Shown in pieces: positions 7,723 to 14,879 of a stretch of DNA of 64,000 nucleotides (positions within the stretch are counted from its first letter, which is position 1; every line of letters starts with the position of its first letter). The notes under the pieces are model-generated. The model had not been told where the DNA came from. It saw nothing but the letters and a program-made list of their open reading frames with translations, and searched no databases. Both the position numbers and the translations under genes were made by a program. The stretch comes from JAVKBW01 sp964352715. Lineage in GTDB: Bacteria; Pseudomonadota; Alphaproteobacteria; UBA8366; Aestuariispiraceae. The DNA lies in the NCBI GenBank assembly GCA_964352715.1, contig CAYGSU010000011.1:5996-69995 (forward strand), in the 5' to 3' direction.

Positions 7723-9027
7723 ATGGCCAGCCAACTTGAAGCCTTTGCGAAGAAGAACAACGTTAAATACTTTCTGATCAACTTCACCGATCTGAACGGT
7801 CACCAGCGGTCGAAACTGGTGCCGACCCAGGCGATCGCCGGCATGGAGGCTGATGGTGCGGGATTCGCAGGGTTCGCCACCTACCTGGACATGACGCCAG
7901 CCTTTCCAGACATGTTTTCGGTTCCCGATCCGTCCAGCGTGATCCAGTTGCCCTGGAAGCCGGAAGTCGCCTGGGTTGCCGGCGACCTGATGATGGAAGG
8001 CAAACTGGTTGAACAGGCCCCGCGTGTTGTTCTGAAGCGGCAGCTTGAAAAGGCCATGAAGCTTGGCTTGCGGATGAAATCCGGCATCGAGGCGGAATAC
8101 CATCTGATCAGCGAAGACGGCACAGAACTCGCCGACCCGCGCGATACGGCGGCGAAGCCCTGTTACGACCAGACCGTACTGATGCGCCGCTACGACGTGA
8201 TCAGCGAAATCTGCGATGCCATGATCAAGCTAGGCTGGGGGCCGTATCAGAACGACCACGAAGACGCCAACGGCCAGTACGAGATGAACTGGGACTATGA
8301 TGACGCGCTGGTGACGGCAGACCGGCACGCTTTCTTCAAGTTCATGGTCAAGACGATCGCAGAAAAGCACGGCCTTCGCGCTACCTTCATGCCTAAACCG
8401 TTCATGCACCTGACCGGCAATGGCTGCCATGCGCATATCTCGATCTGGGACAAGACCGGCAAGAAGAACCTGTTCGACGACAAGAAGGGCGAGCTTGGCA
8501 TTTCCGCGCTCGGCTATCACTTCCTTGGCGGTGTCATCCACCATGCAACGGCGCTGGCGGCGATCACCAACCCGACAGTGAACAGCTACAAACGTCTGAA
8601 CGCCCCGGTCACCTCGTCCGGTGCGACTTGGTCGCCAAACACGGTAACCTATAGCGGCAACAACCGGACCCATATGGTTCGCATTCCCGATCCGGGCCGT
8701 ATCGAGTTTCGCCTCGCCGACGGCGCGGTGAACCCGTACCTGCTGCAGGCGGGCTTCCTGGCGGCCGGTCTGAACGGCATCGAGAACAAGACGGACCCGG
8801 GCAAGCGTCTCGACATCAACATGTATACCGACGGCCACAAGGTGAAAGCCAAAAAGCTGCCGCTGTATATGATCGATGCGCTGCGTGAATTCGAAAAGGA
8901 CAAAGCCTTGCGTGAAGCCCTCGGGGCTGAATTCTGCGATGCCTTCAAGACCATCAAGACGCGTGAATGGAACGACTATTCCCGCAGCCTGACGGATTGG
9001 GAACGCGCCAATACGTTGGATTGCTAG
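7723..9027 (+). CDS. glnT: Type III glutamine synthetase-like enzyme (GlnT; candidate gamma-glutamylmethylamide synthetase GmaS)
   Basis: A 434-residue ATP-dependent glutamate-amine ligase of the glutamine synthetase superfamily. The start at 7723 has GAGAGGA upstream and gives MASQLEAFAKKNNVKYFLIN. Superfamily motifs are GIEAEYHLI (metal ligands), NGCHAHISIWD (metal/glutamate loop), NSYKRLNAPVTSSGATW and RIEFRLADGAVNPYLL. It is the last gene of the glxBCD operon. Known relatives in this setting are annotated either as GlnT, using ammonia, or as GmaS, using methylamine; sequence alone does not separate them for me. A hairpin at 9054-9080 follows the stop. Confidence 0.85.
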   Translation: MASQLEAFAKKNNVKYFLINFTDLNGHQRSKLVPTQAIAGMEADGAGFAGFATYLDMTPAFPDMFSVPDPSSVIQLPWKPEVAWVAGDLMMEGKLVEQAPRVVLKRQLEKAMKLGLRMKSGIEAEYHLISEDGTELADPRDTAAKPCYDQTVLMRRYDVISEICDAMIKLGWGPYQNDHEDANGQYEMNWDYDDALVTADRHAFFKFMVKTIAEKHGLRATFMPKPFMHLTGNGCHAHISIWDKTGKKNLFDDKKGELGISALGYHFLGGVIHHATALAAITNPTVNSYKRLNAPVTSSGATWSPNTVTYSGNNRTHMVRIPDPGRIEFRLADGAVNPYLLQAGFLAAGLNGIENKTDPGKRLDINMYTDGHKVKAKKLPLYMIDALREFEKDKALREALGAEFCDAFKTIKTREWNDYSRSLTDWERANTLDC

Positions 9028-9053
9028 GTTCAGCTTGAAAAAGAATGCTGTTT

Positions 9054-9080
9054 GACGATGCGGGCCCGGCCCGCATCGTC
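9054..9080. terminator. Perfect 12-bp hairpin between convergent genes
   Basis: GACGATGCGGGC at 9054-9065 pairs with GCCCGCATCGTC at 9069-9080 across a three-base loop. It lies between the stops of glnT (plus) and the alcohol dehydrogenase (minus), so it could end transcription from both sides. No strong U-run follows on the plus strand. Confidence 0.6.
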
Positions 9081-9096
9081 CGGCAGCCGCAGGCCT

Positions 9097-10260
9097 TCAG
9101 ACTGTGCCTTCAATCGCTTTCATGAAGACTTCGGTATAATCCGATGCTTTCAGCGCAACGGGGTTTGAGGCAGCCGGCGGATCGACTTCCGCCATTTTCC
9201 CCATGAGATTTGCCTCGGTGCCGGGAACACCGAGTTCCATCAGCGAATACTCAATGCCGAGCCGGGCGCGGAAATCCAGCACCCAATCAAGAACTCCAGC
9301 GAAAGACGGGTTCGGCAGGCCGAGAACGCGGCCCAGCAATTCCATGTGATCACCAATTGCCTGTTCGTTTCTGCGCATGATGTACGGCATCACGACAGCG
9401 TTCGTTCGCCCGTGATGGGTGTTGTAGAGAACGCCGACCGAATGCGACAACGCATGAATGCCGCCAAGGCCTTTCTGGAAGGCTGTCGCCCCCATTGACG
9501 CCGCCGCCAGCATGTCGGCGCGGGCCTCGATATCCTTGCCGTCGTCGAAGGCACGCGGCAACGCCAGCGCAATCCGGCGCATACCTTCCAGCGCTATGCC
9601 ATCGGCCATCGGATGGTAACCCGGCGCACAGAAAGCCTCGAAACAGTGAATAAAGGCATCCATGCCCGTACCCGCCGTGATCGATGCCGGCAGGCCGACC
9701 GTCAGTTCCGGGTCGGAAATGACTATCGACGGAAGCATCTTCGGATGGAAGATGATCTTTTTTACATGCGTTTCTTCATTTGTGATGACCGAAGCGCGGC
9801 CGACTTCCGACCCCGTGCCTGACGTGGTTGGCACGGCGACAATCGGCGGAATAACAGACGCGTTGACGCGCTTCCAGTTATCGCCGACATCCTCGAAATC
9901 CCAGATCGGCCGGTTCTGTCCCAGCATCAACGCGACCGCTTTCGCCACATCCATGCCGGACCCGCCGCCGAACGCCACAACGCCGTCGGCATCGTGTTCG
10001 CGATAGGCAGCTATGCCAGTATCGACATTCGCATTGACCGGGTTTCCGCGTACATCACTGAACAGGGCGCAGGGCAGACCGGCGTCATTCAAGGCGGCGA
10101 CGGCGTCGCGAACCATCGGCAGGTCGCGCAACCCTTCGTCAGTGATCAGGATGGGGCGGGATATGCCCAGTTCGCGGCATACGGCGGGCAGTTCCGAAAT
10201 CCGCCCGGGCCCGAATCTCATGCTTGTCGGAAAGCCCCAGTTTCCCGTTATTGTTCCCAT
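9097..10260 (-). CDS. Iron-containing (type III) alcohol dehydrogenase
   Basis: A 387-residue NAD(P)-dependent alcohol/aldehyde oxidoreductase of the Fe-ADH family. The nucleotide loop is GGGSGMDVAKAVALM and the substrate region is PTTSGTGSEV. The metal ligands are visible in GTGMDAFIHCFEA (Asp and His), GGIHALSHSVG and YNTHHGRTNAVVMPY. A strong GGAGGGGG lies just before ATG 10260. The substrate is unknown. It is convergent with glnT, so it is not in that operon; it lies just downstream of the binding-protein gene but a terminator separates the two. Confidence 0.9.
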   Translation of the reverse strand: MGTITGNWGFPTSMRFGPGRISELPAVCRELGISRPILITDEGLRDLPMVRDAVAALNDAGLPCALFSDVRGNPVNANVDTGIAAYREHDADGVVAFGGGSGMDVAKAVALMLGQNRPIWDFEDVGDNWKRVNASVIPPIVAVPTTSGTGSEVGRASVITNEETHVKKIIFHPKMLPSIVISDPELTVGLPASITAGTGMDAFIHCFEAFCAPGYHPMADGIALEGMRRIALALPRAFDDGKDIEARADMLAAASMGATAFQKGLGGIHALSHSVGVLYNTHHGRTNAVVMPYIMRRNEQAIGDHMELLGRVLGLPNPSFAGVLDWVLDFRARLGIEYSLMELGVPGTEANLMGKMAEVDPPAASNPVALKASDYTEVFMKAIEGTV

Positions 10261-10343
10261 TGTTCCCCCTCCTGATACCGGTAAAATTTCAGCCCCAGAT
10301 AACCCGGTAAATCGGGAAGTTTCAACCGGTTAGATCGCAAAAA

Positions 10344-10371
10344 GAAACGGCGGAGTCTCCCCCGCCGTTTC
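10344..10371 (-). terminator. Rho-independent terminator of the binding-protein gene
   Basis: On the minus strand a 10-bp perfect stem (arms 10344-10353 and 10362-10371, GAAACGGCGG/CCGCCGTTTC) with an 8-base loop is followed by a T-rich run (TTTTTGCG). It lies about 27 bases after the stop of the binding-protein gene and ahead of the alcohol dehydrogenase, so the two genes are likely transcribed separately. Confidence 0.8.
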
Positions 10372-10397
10372 CGTTCTCGTCTTGTCGAGATAGTGTC

Positions 10398-12008
10398 TTA
10401 CGACACGCGCCACCAGCGTTCGGCAGACCGCGCGCCATCCAGCTCCCAGATGCCGGAAATGATTTCCGGATGCTGGATTGCTTTTTGACGACCGGAAACC
10501 CGGTTGGTGAACCACGGCACGATCGTGCCACCGTCATCACGGCACAGACGCTGCATTTCCGCGTACATTTCCGTCCGCTTGGCCTGATCGAGTTCGCCCT
10601 TGGCGGCATCAAGCAGTTCGTTGAAGCGTGCATTTTCCCAATGGCTTTCGTTCCAGTCTGCGCCTTTCTTGTAGGCGAGCGAGAACATCACGTCCGGCGT
10701 CGGCCGCTGACCCCACTGAACGAAAACGAATGGTTTCACCAGCCATACATTTGACCAGTAACCATCATTCGGCTCACGAATCACATTGATTTCGATACCG
10801 GATTGCCGGGCGGATTCCTGGAACAAAGTCGCCGTATCCACGGCGCCGGGGAACGCCGAATCGGAGGCTGACAGATCAACCGAGATACCGTCAACGCCTG
10901 CCTGTTTAAGATGGAACTTGGCCTTATCGGGATCGTACTGGCGCTGTTCCATTTCATGGTAATAGGGAATGCTGGGGCCAATCGGTGAATCGTTACCGAT
11001 GGTCGCATAGCCCTTCATGATCTTCTGGACCGCCTCTTCCCGAGGAAAACCGTACTTCAGAGCCAGGCGGACATCGAGATTATCGAACGGCGCTGTATCA
11101 CAGAACATCGGGATAGTGACATGCGAGCCTGATGCCGTGTCATCAATCTCGATATTCGGATCCCGGCCCATCAGACCAACGGTCTTCAGATCCAGTGTCG
11201 TTACCGCATCGACAGCGCCCGTCTTCAGTGCCGTGCCACGGGCATTCGGATCGTTGATAACCGTGTATTGCACGTCATCGAAATAGCCGGCATCGGACTT
11301 GAAGAAGTTTTCGTGCTTCACCATCTGCGTGCTGACACCGGGCTCATGCGATTCAATCTTGTATGCCCCGGTACCGATACCGCTCTGCCAGTCAATCGTG
11401 CCATCGCCATTCGAGGGCAGGATAACGAGGTGATAGTCAGTCAGCATGTAAGGCATGTCGGCGAAGCCGGAAGATGCCGACAATACGACGCTATCGCCAT
11501 CAACCTTGATATCCTCGACTGCCGCCAACTGCGACTTGGCCGCTGATTTGGAATCCTCGCCCCGGTGATAGTTCAGCGAATCGACGACATCCTGCGGTGT
11601 GACGGTCTTGCCGTTATGAAATTCCACACCCTTGCGAATCTTGAAGGACCAGGTCTTCGCATCCGGCGTCGCATCCCAGCTTTCGGCGATTTCACCCGTA
11701 ATATCCCCATTGGCTTTCTGTTCCGTGAGGTAATTCCGAGTCGTATGGCTCAACTGGATCATATACACCGCTTCGGTCGTGCCCGGGTCCAGACTGTCCG
11801 TCGTGTTGCCGTCATGCATCCCGATATGGTAACTGCCGCCCCATTGCGGCGTAGCGGCTTCCACCTTTGTAGACCACAGCGTGCTTGCAGCGGCGGCTGT
11901 TAAACCGGCTGCAGCAGCCCCTTCCATGAACTGGCGGCGTGAGACACGACCGGCCATCGCGCCATCCTTCAGGTTTTCAATCAGTTTTTGAGCTTTCGTA
12001 GCGTCCAT
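10398..12008 (-). CDS. Tat-exported family 5 (dipeptide/oligopeptide-type) ABC substrate-binding protein, orphan
   Basis: A 536-residue periplasmic binding protein of the DppA/OppA class. The start at 12008 has GGAG ten bases upstream; the longer frame to 12104 is unsupported. The N-terminus carries a twin-arginine signal (SRRQFMEGAAAAG, residues about 20-45) ending near VEAATPQ, so it is exported folded. SBP_bac_5 features include AESWDATPDAKTWSFKIRKG and FHNGKTVTPQDVV. No permease or ATPase gene is next to it; it is a single-gene unit with its own terminator at 10344-10371, so it either uses a distant transporter or acts as a sensor or scavenger. The substrate could be peptides, nickel, sugars or opines. 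Confidence 0.88.
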   Translation of the reverse strand: MDATKAQKLIENLKDGAMAGRVSRRQFMEGAAAAGLTAAAASTLWSTKVEAATPQWGGSYHIGMHDGNTTDSLDPGTTEAVYMIQLSHTTRNYLTEQKANGDITGEIAESWDATPDAKTWSFKIRKGVEFHNGKTVTPQDVVDSLNYHRGEDSKSAAKSQLAAVEDIKVDGDSVVLSASSGFADMPYMLTDYHLVILPSNGDGTIDWQSGIGTGAYKIESHEPGVSTQMVKHENFFKSDAGYFDDVQYTVINDPNARGTALKTGAVDAVTTLDLKTVGLMGRDPNIEIDDTASGSHVTIPMFCDTAPFDNLDVRLALKYGFPREEAVQKIMKGYATIGNDSPIGPSIPYYHEMEQRQYDPDKAKFHLKQAGVDGISVDLSASDSAFPGAVDTATLFQESARQSGIEINVIREPNDGYWSNVWLVKPFVFVQWGQRPTPDVMFSLAYKKGADWNESHWENARFNELLDAAKGELDQAKRTEMYAEMQRLCRDDGGTIVPWFTNRVSGRQKAIQHPEIISGIWELDGARSAERWWRVS

Positions 12009-12359
12009 TCTTTGTTCTCCACTTTCCCTGTTGCTGTAATGCCTGCGTTTTATCGCCGGGCGTTTTTCTTCCTTGTGCACACGTCGCTCATTCGACACAT
12101 GCAATCGTTAGATGCCTTACAATAGTGGTATATTCCACCAACGTCTAACTTTGCCTTGATAAAAATAAATTCAAAAGACCCGATTGAAAGACTAGGGCGT
12201 GACAAATTATCAAGACGGAGTTGAGGTTTGCACCATATTCGACTGGACTATCGGTAAATCCTCTTCAAACTGAAAACGCTGTCATCGGTTGCGCAACCCG
12301 ACGCGAATCTGAAAAATCATCCCAGCCGGTAGACGGCAGAACGGGTAAGGAGTGTCTGC
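12009..12359. promoter_or_regulatory. 351-base divergent intergenic region with an imperfect inverted repeat
   Basis: Shared upstream region of the binding-protein gene (minus) and the epimerase pair (plus). It is more AT-rich than its surroundings. It contains a nested inverted repeat: GTTAGATG at 12107-12114 against CGTCTAAC at 12142-12149 (7 of 8 pairs), and inside it GTGG/CCAC at 12125-12138. This could be an operator or an RNA hairpin in the leader of the binding-protein mRNA. GGTAAGGAG shortly before 12360 is the ribosome binding site of the first epimerase. No other element was recognised. Confidence 0.35.
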
Positions 12360-13364
12360 GTGCAACGTGTATTGATAACTGGTGGCGCCGGCTATGTCGG
12401 AAGTCTTTTGACGCCAGTCCTGTTAGACAAGGGTTTTCACGTCACCGTATACGACATCCTGTATTTCGGGTCGGCTCATCTGCCGCTGGACCATCCCCGC
12501 CTGACACTGGTTGAAGCCGATATCCGCGATACCGACCGGTTTGCGGCAGCCTGCGATACCATCGACACAGTCATTCATCTGGCATGCATTTCCAATGATC
12601 CGTCGTTCGAGCTGGACGATGATCTGTCGCGCAGCATCAATTTCGATTGTTTCGAGCCCATGGTCGCAGCGGCCAAGGCGGCCGGCGTGACACGTTTCAT
12701 TTACGCATCGACCAGTTCGGTCTACGGCGTGTCGGACGAACCGGAGGTAACCGAAGATCATCCCCTGGTGCCATTGACGCTATACAACAAGTATAAGGGT
12801 CAGTGCGAACCGTTGCTGTTCAAGCACCAGGATGACAATTTTGTCTGCGTCGCGATCCGGCCGTCCACCGTTTGCGGCTATGGCCCGCGCTGCCGGCTCG
12901 ATCTGACCGTCAATATTCTCACCAACCACGCGATCAACAACAACAGGATCACCGTCTTCGGCGGCGAACAGTATCGCCCGAACCTGCATATCAGGGATAT
13001 GGTGCGGCTGTACGAGCTGCTGCTGGACCTGCCGGCCTCAAAAATACAGGGAGAAACCTTCAACGCCGGATACCGCAATCTGAAGGTGCGCGAAATTGCC
13101 AACATCGTTAAGCGCGTCGTAGAGGAAGAATTTCCCGACAAGAAGCCGATCAACATCGTGACAACGGACTCCGATGACAAACGGTCCTATCGCGTAACAT
13201 CGACAAAGATCAAGAATGCACTCGGATTCGAACCGGTCTTCACGGTAGAAGACGCGGTGCGCGACCTGTGCGTCGCCTTCAGGGAAGGACACCTGCCGAA
13301 CAGCATGGACGATGACTGGTATTTCAACGTCCGTACAATGAAGCAGCGCGTCGCGGCGGCATGA
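12360..13364 (+). CDS. NAD-dependent epimerase/dehydratase (extended SDR)
   Basis: A 334-residue extended short-chain dehydrogenase acting on a nucleotide sugar. It starts with GTG after GGTAAGGAG. The N-terminal Rossmann motif is TGGAGYVGS, the active-site Ser/Thr region is YASTSSVYG, and the catalytic YxxxK is in LYNKYKGQCE. The C-terminal half holds the substrate domain (GEQYRPNLHIRDMVRL). Its stop overlaps the start of a second epimerase by four bases (ATGA), so the two are translationally coupled. The substrate is undetermined; such pairs make sugars for surface polysaccharide, but no glycosyltransferase is adjacent. Confidence 0.85.
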   Translation: MQRVLITGGAGYVGSLLTPVLLDKGFHVTVYDILYFGSAHLPLDHPRLTLVEADIRDTDRFAAACDTIDTVIHLACISNDPSFELDDDLSRSINFDCFEPMVAAAKAAGVTRFIYASTSSVYGVSDEPEVTEDHPLVPLTLYNKYKGQCEPLLFKHQDDNFVCVAIRPSTVCGYGPRCRLDLTVNILTNHAINNNRITVFGGEQYRPNLHIRDMVRLYELLLDLPASKIQGETFNAGYRNLKVREIANIVKRVVEEEFPDKKPINIVTTDSDDKRSYRVTSTKIKNALGFEPVFTVEDAVRDLCVAFREGHLPNSMDDDWYFNVRTMKQRVAAA

Positions 13365-14514
13365 GCAGCAAACAGACTGCTCTGGTTACCGGCGGCGCCG
13401 GTTTTATCGGCAGCCATATGGTGGACCTGCTGCTGGAACGCGGCTTCGCTGTCCGAGTTGTCGACAATCTCAGCGGAGGCTTTGAACGCAACCTCGCGCA
13501 TCACTCGGGCAATGCCGATCTTTCGGTCGACTGGTCCGATATCCGCANNNNNNNNNNNNNNNNNNNNNNNNNNNNNNNNNNNNNNNNNNNNNNNNNNNNN
13601 NNNNNNNNNNNNNNNNNNNNNNNNNNNNNNNNNNNNNNNNNNNNNNNCTCGCGCATCACTCGGGCAATGCCGATCTTTCGGTCGACTGGTCCGATATCCG
13701 CAACCTCGCCACCGACGCCGCTGTCTTCAAGGAGACGGATTTCATATTCCATTTCGCCGGTATTGGCGACATTGTGCCGTCTATCGAAAAGCCCGCCGAC
13801 TATCTTTCCGTCAATGTTCAGGGCACTGTTTCAGTTTTGGAAGGCGCGCGAAACGCCGGGTGCCGCAAGGTTATCTACGCGGCGTCATCCTCCTGCTACG
13901 GTCTGGCCGACACGCCGACGCGCGAAGATCACCCAATCGACCCGCAATACCCCTATGCCCTTTCCAAAAATCTGGGAGAACAGGCCGCCCTGCACTGGCA
14001 CAAGGTTTACAGCCTGCCAGTCAACGCCGTGCGTATTTTCAACGCCTATGGAATCCGGTCCCGCACCACCGGTGCCTATGGCGCCGTGTTCGGCGTCTTC
14101 CTGAAACAGAAACTTGCCGGCCGACCCTTCACCGTTGTCGGCGACGGCACGCAGGTGCGGGATTTTATTTACGCGTCCGATGTCGCCGCCGCTTTCCTGG
14201 CGGCTGCGGAAACGCCGCATTGCGGAGAGGTCTACAATATCGGCGGCGGTGCGCCGCAGTCGGTGAACCGGCTGGTGGCGCTGCTGGGCGGACCTGTGGA
14301 GTACATCCCCAAACGGCCGGGCGAACCGGAAGCGACCTGGGCGGATATAACCAAAGCGCGGCGAGATCTGGATTGGACGCCCCGCGTCAGTTTCGAGGAT
14401 GGCGTCAGCCGTGTCGTGGAAAGGATCGAGGACTGGCGCGATGCGCCCTTGTGGACGCCGGAGAGCATCGAGACGGCGACCGCGAACTGGTTCAGGTTTC
14501 TCGGAAAATCCTAG
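13361..14514 (+). CDS. NAD-dependent epimerase (UDP-glucose 4-epimerase-like), split by a false gap
   Basis: Second extended SDR of the pair. Visible motifs are TGGAGFIGSHM at residues 8-18, YAASSSCYG, YALSK as the catalytic YxxxK and GDGTQVRDFIYASDVA near the substrate site. The reading frame is broken only by 100 N at 13548-13647. The 55 bases before the gap (13493-13547) are identical to the 55 bases after it (13648-13702), in the same frame. Collapsing the repeat gives an uninterrupted protein of 332 residues, normal for the family. The stop TAG lies inside the palindrome at 14511-14577. Confidence 0.85.
13548..13647. other. Assembly gap (100 N) flanked by identical 55-bp contig ends
   Basis: Exactly 100 N between two identical 55-base copies at 13493-13547 and 13648-13702. 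The copies are in the same reading frame and join seamlessly, so the gap is a scaffolding artefact and the true distance is an overlap of 55 bases, not an insertion of 100. Confidence 0.93.
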
Positions 14515-14577
14515 AGCGGTTCACGTTCAATCGGAAGCAGCGTCGACGCGATACAGATAGAACGTGATCCGCTCTAG
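14511..14577. repeat. Palindromic intergenic element carrying both stop codons
   Basis: Imperfect inverted repeat: CTAGAGCGGTTCACGTTC at 14511-14528 against GAACGTGATCCGCTCTAG at 14560-14577, 17 of 18 positions pairing, with a 31-base spacer. The outer CTAG at each end supplies the TAG stop of the epimerase (14512-14514) and of the MoaD-like gene on the other strand (14574-14576). The motif resembles short palindromic repeats scattered in alphaproteobacterial genomes; it may also act as a bidirectional terminator, although no U-run follows. Confidence 0.7.
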
Positions 14578-14819
14578 CCGCCCGCCAGCCGTGGCAGGAC
14601 ATACACTTCGCTGTCCGGCGGAATAGGCTGGAACCAGTTGTCCTGATACAAAGTGCCTTCGATGGCGACGGCAACACCGCGATCCAGCGTCGGCTTCAGT
14701 TTCGGATATTCCTTACCCAGCCAACGCAGCAATTCGATAATCGTCTTGGCTTCGACTTCGTAGTATTCGCGGTTGTCCGCAAACTTGTTTAGCGAGCCCC
14801 AAAGCACGACCCGCACCAT
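14574..14819 (-). CDS. MoaD/ThiS-family small sulfur-carrier-like protein
   Basis: An 81-residue protein with a ubiquitin-like beta-grasp pattern (MVRVVLWGSLNKFADNREYY at the start) that ends in PRLAGG. The C-terminal Gly-Gly is the site activated and thiocarboxylated in MoaD and ThiS. It lies 60 bases after the Mo-hydroxylase large subunit on the same strand, so it is probably the last gene of that operon. It might supply sulfur for molybdopterin, for the cofactor's terminal sulfido ligand, or for another pathway; this role is inferred from position. No partner MoaE or MoeB is nearby. Confidence 0.75.
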   Translation of the reverse strand: MVRVVLWGSLNKFADNREYYEVEAKTIIELLRWLGKEYPKLKPTLDRGVAVAIEGTLYQDNWFQPIPPDSEVYVLPRLAGG

Positions 14820-14879
14820 GACTGCCTCCCTGGAACTGGCCCGACGCGGGCGGCCGTTTCCGACCGCCCGTTCCGGTAT

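Noticed and set aside
13493..13702. A genuine tandem duplication in the epimerase gene
   Set aside because: The copies sit exactly at the two edges of an N run and joining them gives a normal protein, so an assembly artefact is the simpler reading.
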